From assembly GCA_031424145.1 (NCBI GenBank), contig JANPGV010000079.1:1-6646 (forward strand): a stretch of DNA of 6,646 nucleotides, written 5' to 3'. A program made the position numbers and the translations under genes. The stretch is from JAENVT01 sp031424145 (GTDB taxonomy: Bacteria; Actinomycetota; Acidimicrobiia; Acidimicrobiales; Ilumatobacteraceae). The first letter of the stretch is position 1; the number at the start of each line of letters is the position of its first letter. Below, one piece after another: positions 1-6,468 of this stretch. The notes beneath the pieces were generated by a model. That model was not told where the DNA came from. It searched no databases and saw only the letters and a program-made list of their open reading frames with translations.

Positions 1-1392
1 TTCGGCTCCGCCGTCACGCTCGGCCTGGCTCGCAACCGCATCGAAGAAGCCGGATTGTTGGGCAAGACGAATCTCATCGTCGTCCGCGACGGCGAGCGGC
101 GGATGATCGGGCCGTTCGATGTCGAGTTCATCCCGGTCACCCACTCCGTGCCGCACGCGCATGCGATCGCGATTCACACCCCGCAGGGCGTGATCCTGCA
201 CTCAGGCGACTTCAAGCTCGACCTCACTCCCGTCGACGGCCGTCACACCGACCTTGCCCGCATCGGCTCCATCGCGTCCAACGAAGGCGTCCGCCTGCTG
301 CTCGCTGACTCGACGAACGCGGAGGAGCAAGGACACGCTCCGTCCGAGACAAGCGTTGGCACGGTGTTGCGGGGGATATTCGCCGAGCAGCGCGGTCAGC
401 GAATCATCACTGCCAGCTTTGCCAGCCACCTGCATCGGATCCAGCAGATCGCCGACGCTGCGATAGCCGAGGGCCGGATCGTCGCGACGCTGGGTCTCAG
501 CATGAAGAAGAACGTTCGGATGGGTCGCGACCTCGGTGTTGTCACCATTCCCGACAAATCACTGGTCGACATCGAAACCATCGACGACTACCCGCCCGGC
601 AAGGTGTGCGTGATCTCGACGGGTTCGCAAGGCGAGCCCATGTCGGCGCTCGCGCTGTTGGGTCGCGGCGAGAACAAGTGGGTCAAGATCGGTGAGACCG
701 ACACGGTCATCTTGTCCAGTCATGCGATCCCGGGCAACGAGGGAAACGTCAACAAGGTGATCGACGGATTGTTGCGTGCCGGCGCCCAGGTCATTCACTC
801 CGGCGTCGCCGACGTTCACGCCACCGGCCACGCTCAGGCCGACGAGTTGAAGACCTACCTTTCACTGACCCGGCCGGATTTCTTCGTTCCCATTCACGGT
901 GAGTACCGGCACATGGTCGCCAACGCCAAGCTCGGATATCTGATGGGTGTGCCGCGCGATCATGTCCTCGTCTGCGAAGACGGCGACGTGCTGACGCTCA
1001 GCGATGAAGGCCTTGCTGCCACCGGTCGCGTGCCCGCCGGGTACCTCTACGTCGACGGCATCGTCGGCGATGTGGGCCAAGGTGTGCTCCGCGACCGCAA
1101 GGTTCTCGCTGAAGAAGGTGTCGTGGTGGTCGTTGTCACAGTCGACATCGAGACCGGCAAGGTGTTGGTCGGCCCGGAGATCATCACTCGTGGATGGGTC
1201 TACGCACCCGAGGCCGAGGACCTGCTCGACGAGGCATGCGATGCCGTTTCCGCTGCCGTCGAAAAGACGCTCGCCGCCGGCGTGCGCGATGTCGAATCGC
1301 TCGAACGAGATGTGCGCCGGGCGGCCGGGAAGTTCGTCAACGAGCGCACCAAACGGCGGCCGATGATCGTCCCCGTCGTCATGGAGGCCTGA
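1..1392 (+). CDS. rnj: Ribonuclease J, C-terminal ~463 residues (5' end outside window)
   Basis: This is a metallo-beta-lactamase/beta-CASP ribonuclease that acts as a 5'-3' exonuclease and endonuclease in mRNA decay and rRNA/mRNA maturation in the cytoplasm. The reading frame is open from base 1, so the true start lies upstream; the TTG at 55 is internal. Numbering from the first visible codon, I see THS (His48), HSGDFK (67-72, Asp70), ADSTNAE (102-108), the beta-CASP segment SFASHLHRI (139-147), STGSQGEP (206-213), HATGHA (273-278) and PIHGEYR (297-303, His299). His48, Asp70 and His299 correspond to metal ligands of Bacillus RNase J1 (His142, Asp164, His390). That spacing implies about 94 missing N-terminal residues, including the HxHxDH motif, and a full length near 557, normal for the family. 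The C-terminal RNase J domain is intact and ends VNERTKRRPMIVPVVMEA. The next gene starts 5 bases after the stop. The family assignment is firm. Confidence 0.97.
   Translation, partial: FGSAVTLGLARNRIEEAGLLGKTNLIVVRDGERRMIGPFDVEFIPVTHSVPHAHAIAIHTPQGVILHSGDFKLDLTPVDGRHTDLARIGSIASNEGVRLLLADSTNAEEQGHAPSETSVGTVLRGIFAEQRGQRIITASFASHLHRIQQIADAAIAEGRIVATLGLSMKKNVRMGRDLGVVTIPDKSLVDIETIDDYPPGKVCVISTGSQGEPMSALALLGRGENKWVKIGETDTVILSSHAIPGNEGNVNKVIDGLLRAGAQVIHSGVADVHATGHAQADELKTYLSLTRPDFFVPIHGEYRHMVANAKLGYLMGVPRDHVLVCEDGDVLTLSDEGLAATGRVPAGYLYVDGIVGDVGQGVLRDRKVLAEEGVVVVVVTVDIETGKVLVGPEIITRGWVYAPEAEDLLDEACDAVSAAVEKTLAAGVRDVESLERDVRRAAGKFVNERTKRRPMIVPVVMEA
1383..1387 (+). promoter_or_regulatory. Shine-Dalgarno GGAGG for the lipoprotein gene
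   Basis: GGAGG sits in the last codons of the RNase J gene, 10 bases before the GTG at 1398. The spacing is slightly long but usable. It is the main argument for placing the start there, because the same start also yields a complete lipoprotein signal peptide. Confidence 0.6.
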
Positions 1393-1397
1393 GCAGA

Positions 1398-1940
1398 GTG
1401 GCCTCGGCCACTTGCCGGTTTGTCCTCGCCGCAGCGATCGCACTCGGCGCGTGCAGCGATTCCGGTGGATCGTCTACGGAGACCGTGGCGCCGTCGACGA
1501 CCCTTTCTGATGCAACGCCGCACACGTTGCCCCTCGTTGGGAAGATCCACGACGCGGTGAACGCGCTCGAAACCAAGCTGGGTGGGCCGCAGCAGTACTT
1601 CGAGATCAACGCCACACCGCGGCTCGTGAACGTCATCGTCGCGCTGAACGACGGCAAGGTCGCCCAGCCGTGGGTGTTCCTCGACGGCGAGCTGTCCTCC
1701 ACGGACGGCGCCGCGGCGACAGGGTTCAGCTTTGCGGCCTCGGCGCTGGATTTCGACCCCGCCAAGGTGCTCAGCAAGTTGCAGGAGCAGCTTCCCGAAT
1801 CGAGCCCTGACCTGTTCTTTGTCGAAGGCGGGGAAGGGGGCACCGTTCGGTACAGCGTGGCCGTCACGTCCGAGCAGGGAGGCCAGCTCGTGGTCATTGT
1901 CGGGCCGGACGGCAGCGTTCAGTCGGTGACCCCCAACTGA
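1398..1940 (+). CDS. Small secreted lipoprotein of unknown function
   Basis: This encodes a 180-residue protein I cannot assign to a named family. I chose the GTG at 1398: a GGAGG ribosome site (1383-1387, inside the end of the RNase J gene) lies 10 bases upstream, and this start gives a textbook lipoprotein signal. That signal has an Arg at position 7, a hydrophobic run FVLAAAIALGA and the lipobox LGAC with Cys19 as the predicted lipidated residue. After the Cys comes a Ser/Thr/Gly-rich flexible linker (about 20-42), then a folded-looking domain with alternating strands, such as LVNVIVALNDGKVAQPWVFLDGEL and a C-terminal QLVVIVGPDGSVQSVTPN. A helix-like stretch around FDPAKVLSKLQEQLP lies between them. 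The protein should be anchored on the outer face of the cytoplasmic membrane. It starts 5 bases after the RNase J stop, so co-transcription is likely. An in-frame extension of the ORF back into the RNase J gene is an artefact. Confidence 0.85.
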   Translation: MASATCRFVLAAAIALGACSDSGGSSTETVAPSTTLSDATPHTLPLVGKIHDAVNALETKLGGPQQYFEINATPRLVNVIVALNDGKVAQPWVFLDGELSSTDGAAATGFSFAASALDFDPAKVLSKLQEQLPESSPDLFFVEGGEGGTVRYSVAVTSEQGGQLVVIVGPDGSVQSVTPN

Positions 1941-1986
1941 CAGTGCCCCGTATAGGTAACACCCTGTTGGTACCGTTGGAATCTCT
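1941..1986 (+). other. Short spacer before ftsK with weak regulatory signals
   Basis: These 46 bases separate the lipoprotein gene from ftsK. TATAGG at 1951-1956 could be a -10 box, but I find no convincing -35 hexamer at the right distance. GGAA at 1978-1981 lies 5 bases before the ATG and is a modest ribosome site. A short imperfect inverted repeat (GGTAAC then GTTGGTACC, 1955-1974) is present but has no T-run, so it does not look like a terminator. A promoter of its own for ftsK is possible but not shown. Confidence 0.3.
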
Positions 1987-4344
1987 ATGACGACGTGGGG
2001 TCAACCCAAGAAGCGGTCGAAGACCACGACCACTGCCAAACGGGCGCCGGCCAAGCCGGCCCCAACGGCACCGACCCCGTCGACGCGCCGTGGCCAGGCG
2101 TCGGCCGAGCTTCGCCAGGCGATCGAGGGTCGCGAGCACGAGTTCGCCGGCATTGGCTTCATCGCCGTCGGTCTGCTGCTCGGCATGGCCATCTACCTCG
2201 ACCTGGCCGGTCCTCTCGGCCGTGGGGTCGAGACGGTGGTGGGCTGGCTCACCGGGCTCGGGCGGTTCGTCGTGCCCATTGCCCTCATCGCGATCGGTGC
2301 CGCGCTGGTCGGCAAGGGCCAGAGCATGCGCCGCTTCCGGCTGGCCATCGGCTGGGGGCTGCTAGGCCTGTCGTTGCTCGGCCTGCTTCACGTGGTGCGC
2401 GGGCCGGACAAGATCATGGCCGACTTCGACACGCTCGGGAAGGCCGGCGGGTGGATCGGTGCGCTGGTCGGTGAACCGCTGCGCAGCCTCATCGCCTCGG
2501 GCGGCGCAATCATCGTGCTCGTCGCGGCGTGCATCGGCGGAGCCTTGGTGTTGACAGGTGTATCGCTGCGAACGATGTTGACGCACACCAGTCGGGGAGT
2601 CGGGGCGGTCGCGGTCCCGATCGGTCGCAGGGCCCGCACGGCGTTCGGCAACATGTCGACGCTGAAGAGCGATCGCCAGGCCTCGGGCGAACTGCCGATG
2701 CCGACGATCTACGACGCGGCGCTCGACGAGGATTGGGACGAGCCTGAGAAATCACGCAAGGCGCGGATGCCGCGCCAGCTGCCGCCTCCCGGCGCAAACG
2801 ATCCTGGCTTGACGGAGCAGTCCGAGCTCGAGCTCGGCCCGGGCGCCAAGCGCGGTCAATGGACGCTGCCGCCGGCCAACATGCTCACCCGGTCGACGCA
2901 GCAGACGATCAACAAGGCAGAGGTCGAAGCGCGCGGACGAACCCTGGTCGACGCGCTCACCTCGCACGGGGTCGAGACCAAACTGCTCGGGCAGACGGTT
3001 GGCCCTACGGTCACGCGTTACGAGCTCGAGCTCGGGTCGGGCGTCAAGGTGGCCAGGGTAACCAGCCTCAACCGCGACATTGCCTACGCGATGGCTGCCA
3101 CCGATGTGCGCATCCTGGCCCCCATTCCCGGTCGCACGGCCATCGGCGTCGAGGTGCCCAACCACAGTCGTCAACTCGTCAGCCTCGGCGACATCCTGGC
3201 GTCGCCGGAAGCCAAGACGGCCTCCCATCCCCTCGAGGTGGCCATTGGCAAAGACATCGCCGGCAGGTCCGTGTTCCTCCACCTGGCGACCACCCCCCAT
3301 CTGCTGATCGCCGGAACCACCGGCGCCGGCAAATCCAGCGGACTCAACTCCATCCTCACCTCAATTCTCATGCGCAGCACGCCGGACCAGGTCCGGCTGA
3401 TCCTCATCGATCCCAAGCAGGTCGAGATGGGTCAGTACAACCGCTTGCCGCACCTGCTCACCCAGCCGGTGACCAACCCGAAGAAGGCGGCCAACGCGCT
3501 CGGTTGGGCGGTGAAGGAGATGGAGCGGCGCTACGACCTCCTCTTCGAAGTCGGCTTCCGCGACATCACCGGCTACAACGCGGCACATGACCGTGGTGAG
3601 TTGAAGGCCGATCCTGGCTCCGACCGTCAATTCGAGCGATTGCCGTACATCGTCATCATCGTCGACGAGCTCAACGACCTGATGATGGTCGCTGCCCGCG
3701 ACGTCGAGGAGAGCATCACCCGCATCGCCCAAAAGGCCCGCGCCGTCGGGGTGCACCTGATCGTCGCCACACAGCGGCCGTCGGTCAACGTCATCACCGG
3801 TGTGATCAAGGCCAACATCCCCGCACGGGCGGCGTACGCCGTCAACAGTCTCACCGACAGCCGGGTCATCCTCGATCAACCAGGTGCAGAGAAGCTGGTC
3901 GGTAAGGGCGACATGTTGTTGCTGCCCGGAAACTCCAACGTCTCCCAACGCATTCAGGGCTCGTTCGTCAGCGAGGAAGAGGTCCGCAAGGTTGTCGCCC
4001 ATTGGCGGCGGCAGCAGCCCGAGGTGGTCTACATCAGCGGTGTCGAGGGTGACGAGGGCGAAGGTGGCGCTGGCGGGCTGTACACCGGAACCCACAGCGA
4101 CGACGACGAAGACGAGACACTGATGCGTCAGGCGATGGAGCTTGTCGTGCGAAGTCAGCTCGGATCCACCTCGATGTTGCAGCGCAAGTTGAAGGTCGGG
4201 TTCGCTCGCGCCGGGCGACTCATGGATCTGCTCGAGCAGAGCGGTGTCGTCGGGCCAAGTGAGGGCTCGAAGGCCCGCTCCGTGCTGATGACGGTGGAAG
4301 AGTTCGAGTTGTTGCAGCAGGCGTACCGCAACCGCGACCTGTGA
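1987..4344 (+). CDS. ftsK: DNA translocase FtsK/SpoIIIE
   Basis: This is a 785-residue septum-anchored motor that pumps double-stranded DNA during chromosome segregation and dimer resolution at division. The N-terminus is basic and Ala/Pro/Thr-rich (1-45). Four hydrophobic segments follow at about 53-73, 84-109, 118-137 and 160-192, which should anchor it in the membrane. A charged linker runs to about 295, then the alpha and beta motor domains. Walker A is GTTGAGKS (443-450) and Walker B is YIVIIVDE (554-561). Conserved ATQRPSV (594-600) and LDQPGAEKLVGKGD (629-642) follow. An acidic linker (about 687-711) leads to the winged-helix gamma domain (about 712-775, with STSMLQRKLKVGFARAGRLM), which reads polar DNA motifs. 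Length matches B. subtilis SpoIIIE (787). Two positions differ from the usual family pattern: Asn563 in DELNDLMM (commonly DELADLMM) and Asn601 in RPSVNVITG (commonly RPSVDV). The ATG at 1987 is supported by GGAA 5 bases upstream. Confidence 0.97.
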   Translation: MTTWGQPKKRSKTTTTAKRAPAKPAPTAPTPSTRRGQASAELRQAIEGREHEFAGIGFIAVGLLLGMAIYLDLAGPLGRGVETVVGWLTGLGRFVVPIALIAIGAALVGKGQSMRRFRLAIGWGLLGLSLLGLLHVVRGPDKIMADFDTLGKAGGWIGALVGEPLRSLIASGGAIIVLVAACIGGALVLTGVSLRTMLTHTSRGVGAVAVPIGRRARTAFGNMSTLKSDRQASGELPMPTIYDAALDEDWDEPEKSRKARMPRQLPPPGANDPGLTEQSELELGPGAKRGQWTLPPANMLTRSTQQTINKAEVEARGRTLVDALTSHGVETKLLGQTVGPTVTRYELELGSGVKVARVTSLNRDIAYAMAATDVRILAPIPGRTAIGVEVPNHSRQLVSLGDILASPEAKTASHPLEVAIGKDIAGRSVFLHLATTPHLLIAGTTGAGKSSGLNSILTSILMRSTPDQVRLILIDPKQVEMGQYNRLPHLLTQPVTNPKKAANALGWAVKEMERRYDLLFEVGFRDITGYNAAHDRGELKADPGSDRQFERLPYIVIIVDELNDLMMVAARDVEESITRIAQKARAVGVHLIVATQRPSVNVITGVIKANIPARAAYAVNSLTDSRVILDQPGAEKLVGKGDMLLLPGNSNVSQRIQGSFVSEEEVRKVVAHWRRQQPEVVYISGVEGDEGEGGAGGLYTGTHSDDDEDETLMRQAMELVVRSQLGSTSMLQRKLKVGFARAGRLMDLLEQSGVVGPSEGSKARSVLMTVEEFELLQQAYRNRDL

Positions 4345-5279
4345 TGCACGGGCTCACCGAGGTCGCATCAGGTCTGCGCTTTCCGGAGGGCCCGATCGCG
4401 ATGCCGGATGGTTCGGTGATCGTGGTCGAGATGTTCGGGCCGAGGCTCACGCGCATCCAACCCGACGGCTCGAAGGAAACGATCGTCGAGATCCCTGGCG
4501 GCCCGAACGGCGCGGCGATCGGGCCGGACGGCGCTCTGTACCTGTGCAACAACGGTGGATGCTTCACGCCAACGGAGCTGGGCGAGTTCCTGTTTCCTGG
4601 TCGCCATGATCCCGGCCACTACATCGGAGGTCGGATCCAGCGCGTCGATCTGACCAACGGCGAGGTCACGGATCTGTACACGGAGTGCGACGGAAGGCCG
4701 CTGCGTGCTCCGAACGATCTCGTCTTCGACGCCCATGGAGGTTTCTGGTTCACCGATCACGGCATCCGCGACCACGCCGCGCGAACGAGTGACCTGACGA
4801 GCGTCTACTACGCCAAGCCGGACGGCAGCCACATCAGCGAGCAGGTGCATCCCGCCGAAGCCCCGAACGGGATCGGGCTCTCGCCCGACGGATCGGTGCT
4901 CTACTGGGCCGAGACCTTCACAGGCCGGGTCTTCCGCCGCTCGGTCGCGTCACCCGGCGACCTGGTCCCCGCAGTGCCGCTCGATCCATCCGTCTGTCTC
5001 TACGGCCTGCCCGGCTACCAGTTGCTCGACTCGTTGGGTGTCGACGGCGAGGGCAACGTCTGCGTCGCCACGCTTCTCAACGGCGGGATCACGGTTATCT
5101 CGGCGGACGGCTCCACGGCGAGTCACATCCCGACGGGCGACCCGGTGACCACCAACATCTGCTTCGGCGATCGCGACGGCAGCGGTGAATTCCGCGACGC
5201 GTACATCACCGCATCCGCGACCGGCAAGCTGCTGCACACCAGGTGGCTGCACCGTGGGCTGCGCCTCAACTACCTCTAG
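4344..5279 (+). CDS. SMP-30/gluconolactonase/LRE-family hydrolase
   Basis: This 311-residue protein is a predicted six-bladed beta-propeller lactonase or esterase that uses one divalent metal ion. Repeated propeller phrases are visible: MPDGSVIVVE, GPDGALYLCN, FDAHGGFWFTD, SPDGSVLYWAE and VDGEGNVCVATL. Likely metal and substrate ligands by comparison with human SMP-30 are Glu15 in RFPEGP, Asn124 in APNDLVFD, Asn175 in APNGIG and Asp229 in LDSLGVD. The C-terminus TNICFGDRDGSGEF..AYITASATGKLL is typical of the family. The substrate cannot be read from the sequence; sugar lactones and other lactones are both handled by relatives. The junction reads GTGATG: the ATG at 4344 overlaps the ftsK stop by one base, while the GTG at 4341 would overlap it by four and add one Met. 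There is no clear ribosome site, so translation is probably coupled to ftsK. The gene is cytoplasmic, with no signal peptide. Confidence 0.9.
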   Translation: MHGLTEVASGLRFPEGPIAMPDGSVIVVEMFGPRLTRIQPDGSKETIVEIPGGPNGAAIGPDGALYLCNNGGCFTPTELGEFLFPGRHDPGHYIGGRIQRVDLTNGEVTDLYTECDGRPLRAPNDLVFDAHGGFWFTDHGIRDHAARTSDLTSVYYAKPDGSHISEQVHPAEAPNGIGLSPDGSVLYWAETFTGRVFRRSVASPGDLVPAVPLDPSVCLYGLPGYQLLDSLGVDGEGNVCVATLLNGGITVISADGSTASHIPTGDPVTTNICFGDRDGSGEFRDAYITASATGKLLHTRWLHRGLRLNYL

Positions 5280-5324
5280 GTTCGGAAGATTTGGCGCGAT
5301 CGAACGTCAGCGAGTCACCTTCGT

Positions 5325-5376
5325 CGAACTGGGCACGCCCAGAACACTACGTCCGGGTTTGGGGTCGCCCAGTTCG
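5325..5376. terminator. Inverted repeat, possible bidirectional terminator
   Basis: CGAACTGGGC (5325-5334) and GCCCAGTTCG (5367-5376) are perfect 10-bp inverted complements separated by 32 bases. Inside, CCC (5338-5340) can pair with GGG (5361-5363), extending the hairpin. A second, nested hairpin CTGGG-CACG-CCCAG (5329-5342) competes with it. The position between convergent genes suits a transcription stop for both sides, but there is no T-run, so a standard intrinsic terminator is not proven. The right arm is also the outer edge of repeat copy C, so this could instead be a recombination or boundary structure. Confidence 0.4.
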
Positions 5377-5430
5377 TCCGCCGGGCGTTCGTGCACATGC
5401 CGAACCCACGTCGAGCGACGCTCCTCTGTG
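5366..5430 (-). repeat. Repeat copy C (diverged, shorter), after the GNAT gene
   Basis: This copy shares CGACGCTCC-(CT/TA)-TGTG with copy B (5416-5430 against 6533-6547, 14 of 15 identical). It shares the outer edge CGCCCAG (5366-5372 against 6465-6471), a GAAC followed a few bases later by CG(T/C)CGA, and TCCG(C)CGGGCG resembling TCCGGCGCG of B. It is about 20 bases shorter than B because of several gaps. It has CGTC-GAGC-GACG as a small hairpin (5409-5420). On the - strand it begins about 10 bases after the GNAT stop. Assignment as the same family rests mainly on the 15-base match and the position. Confidence 0.5.
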
Positions 5431-5440
5431 CGCGGACGAG

Positions 5441-5977
5441 TCACCGAAGCGAGCAGACGAGATGAATGTCCTCGGGCTCGGCGGCGTACAACTCGGGATG
5501 AACCTGTTGAGCCAACCGGCAGCCTTGTCGGAGATAAAAGCCAACTGCTGACTCGGTCGGCGCTGACGAGACGTAGATCGACTCCGCACCGCGCTCAACA
5601 CCAATGTCGACGCACGTGTCCCATAGAGCCGTCGCGGCACCCTTGCTTCGGTGGGGCCGCGAGACGTGGAGGAATGCCAACCACGCAAGGCGCGGCTCGA
5701 ATAGGGGGTGAACTATTGCGAGCCCGAGCGTCTGCTCCTGATCGAATGCGCCGAGAAGCACGCCGCCGCGTGCAACCACCGAACTGCAGAACTCGATCAT
5801 GGCCGCGACGCTGTGCGGACCTGACCCAGCCGGGTCCCACGTCGGAACCTCGGTCATCACCGCCGGAACCTGCTGGAGCTGCCCGTCGCTCACGCGGTAC
5901 TGAACGTCAATGTGCTCCGATCGGTCGATCGCGGCAACGAGCTCAACGTCCTCCGCACGCAACCGCCTCACTCGCAT
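5441..5977 (-). CDS. GNAT-family N-acetyltransferase
   Basis: This 178-residue protein should transfer an acetyl group from acetyl-CoA to an amine on a small molecule or protein; the substrate is unknown. The core motif A is LAFLHVSRPHRSKGAATALW (100-119), where HRSKGAA (109-115) fits the R/Q-x-x-G-x-G/A pyrophosphate-binding loop with Ala for the last Gly. Motif B is TESAVGFYLRQGCR (141-154), the usual C-terminal helix with the conserved Tyr (Tyr148). The first 60 residues start with VRRLRAEDVELVAAID, a typical GNAT opening. The ATG at 5977 is the first possible start, since an in-frame stop lies 18 bases upstream. There is no good ribosome site; a putative -10 box ends 7 bases before the ATG, so the message may be leaderless. 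It is flanked on both sides by related repeat copies (A and C) and runs opposite to the core genes, which suggests acquisition. Confidence 0.88.
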   Translation of the reverse strand: MRVRRLRAEDVELVAAIDRSEHIDVQYRVSDGQLQQVPAVMTEVPTWDPAGSGPHSVAAMIEFCSSVVARGGVLLGAFDQEQTLGLAIVHPLFEPRLAWLAFLHVSRPHRSKGAATALWDTCVDIGVERGAESIYVSSAPTESAVGFYLRQGCRLAQQVHPELYAAEPEDIHLVCSLR

Positions 5978-5983
5978 CGCGCT

Positions 5984-6051
5984 CAGATTGCCCGCTCAAT
6001 GCTCCTGACGCAAGCAGCCGTCCCGGTGCAGAACGACTAGCGCCGAGCGGC
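5984..6051 (-). repeat. Repeat copy A, between the SnoaL-like and GNAT genes
   Basis: This aligns without gaps to copy B at an offset of 485 bases. Block 1 CAGATTGCCCG (5984-5994) is identical in 11 of 11; the next 12 bases match at only 2; block 2 GACGCAAG (6007-6014) matches 8 of 8; the next 14 bases match at 2; block 3 (6029-6051, beginning CAGAACGACTAGCGCCGA) matches 20 of 23. That is 43 of 68 overall, concentrated in the blocks. It fills nearly the whole gap between the two - strand genes. Fixed spacing with free spacers suggests protein-binding or recombination sites, not simple duplicated debris. Confidence 0.8.
5985..6013 (-). promoter_or_regulatory. Putative promoter of the GNAT gene (leaderless)
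   Basis: Read on the - strand, TTGCGT (6013-6008) and CAATCT (5990-5985) are 17 bases apart. Both hexamers and the spacing are repeated exactly in front of the SnoaL-like gene, while the 17-bp spacer is only partly conserved. Seven bases separate CAATCT from the ATG at 5977, so transcription would start on or next to the start codon, an arrangement common in Actinobacteria. The -10 box matches consensus poorly (A at position 2 and T at position 6), so this rests mostly on conservation. Confidence 0.35.
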
Positions 6052-6058
6052 AGTTCTG
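6029..6058. other. Small inverted repeat at the outer edge of copy A
   Basis: CAGAAC (6029-6034) is the exact inverted complement of GTTCTG (6053-6058), and CGC-CGA-GCG (6041-6049) forms an inner stem. On the - strand it starts 5 bases after the SnoaL-like stop codon. It could end transcription of that gene, although no T-run follows. Copy B lacks the GTTCTG arm, so the outer pairing is specific to copy A. Confidence 0.35.
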
Positions 6059-6063
6059 GCGCG

Positions 6064-6429
6064 TCAGCCCTTGACGTAGGAGAGCTTTTCCGTGATCTTG
6101 CCGTCGACGACTCGGAGCACATCAACAGCGCGTACATGACCGTCGTTCGGCCGTTCGGCGTCGAACACATATCGAAGCAGCGCAGTACATCGGTCGCCGC
6201 AGGCGATCAGTTCCTCGGTTTCGACGACCGCGTTCGGAGAATCGCGAAATATGCCTTCCCACAGTGCACGCAACGACGCCTTATCACCCTCGATCCGCAC
6301 ACCGTCGGGCGGCGTCGTGCCCTCAAACACGACATCGTCGGACACCAGCGCCAGCATCTCTTCAACATCATGCCGGTTCGTTGCGTCGGTGAATGCCGCC
6401 ACGATCCGCTCCACATCGGTCACTTGCAT
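6064..6429 (-). CDS. SnoaL/NTF2-like small protein (ketosteroid isomerase fold)
   Basis: This 121-residue protein has the cone-shaped alpha+beta fold of the NTF2/SnoaL superfamily, whose members are isomerases, cyclases, hydratases or ligand-binding proteins. The opening helix VERIVAAFTDATNRHDVEEMLALVSDDVVFEG is the classic start of the family, followed by a central ALWEGIFRDSPNAVVETEELIACGDRCTALLRYVF and the usual ending VVDGKITEKLSYVKG. I see no residue set that fixes a reaction. The ATG at 6429 is preferred because the homologous fold starts right there and GGGGG lies 6 bases upstream; an in-frame ATG at 6498 would add 23 Arg/Gly-rich residues that run through repeat copy B and look unreal. 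It is cytoplasmic, with no signal peptide. It is a stand-alone gene flanked by copies A and B, in the same orientation as the GNAT gene, with an 86-base gap between them. Confidence 0.85.
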   Translation of the reverse strand: MQVTDVERIVAAFTDATNRHDVEEMLALVSDDVVFEGTTPPDGVRIEGDKASLRALWEGIFRDSPNAVVETEELIACGDRCTALLRYVFDAERPNDGHVRAVDVLRVVDGKITEKLSYVKG

Positions 6430-6468
6430 CACGCCCCCGGCTCCATGGGCTCCATTCGACTGACCGCC

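Larger units (their letters stand above)
5280..5440. other. Convergent intergenic gap between the SMP-30 and GNAT genes
   Basis: These 161 bases lie between two genes that point at each other. I see no coding sequence and no RNA gene. The left part is plain; the middle carries a strong inverted repeat (5325-5376); the right part is a diverged copy of the repeat that also flanks the two - strand genes. The shift from tightly packed core genes to repeat-flanked single genes happens here. Confidence 0.6.

Noticed and set aside
1194..1397. Upstream extension of the lipoprotein frame into the RNase J gene
   Set aside because: The extra residues are Arg-rich out-of-frame translation of RNase J and would bury the signal peptide; the GTG at 1398 gives a proper lipoprotein.
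862..1443. A 193-codon open frame on the - strand, with other long - strand frames at 2752-3300 and 3361-4095
   Set aside because: They lie opposite the RNase J and FtsK genes, whose conserved motifs are unmistakable, and show no protein-like features of their own.
5280..5440. tRNA or other structured RNA gene in the convergent gap
   Set aside because: No cloverleaf arms or T-loop sequence; the pairing seen is a single long-loop inverted repeat.
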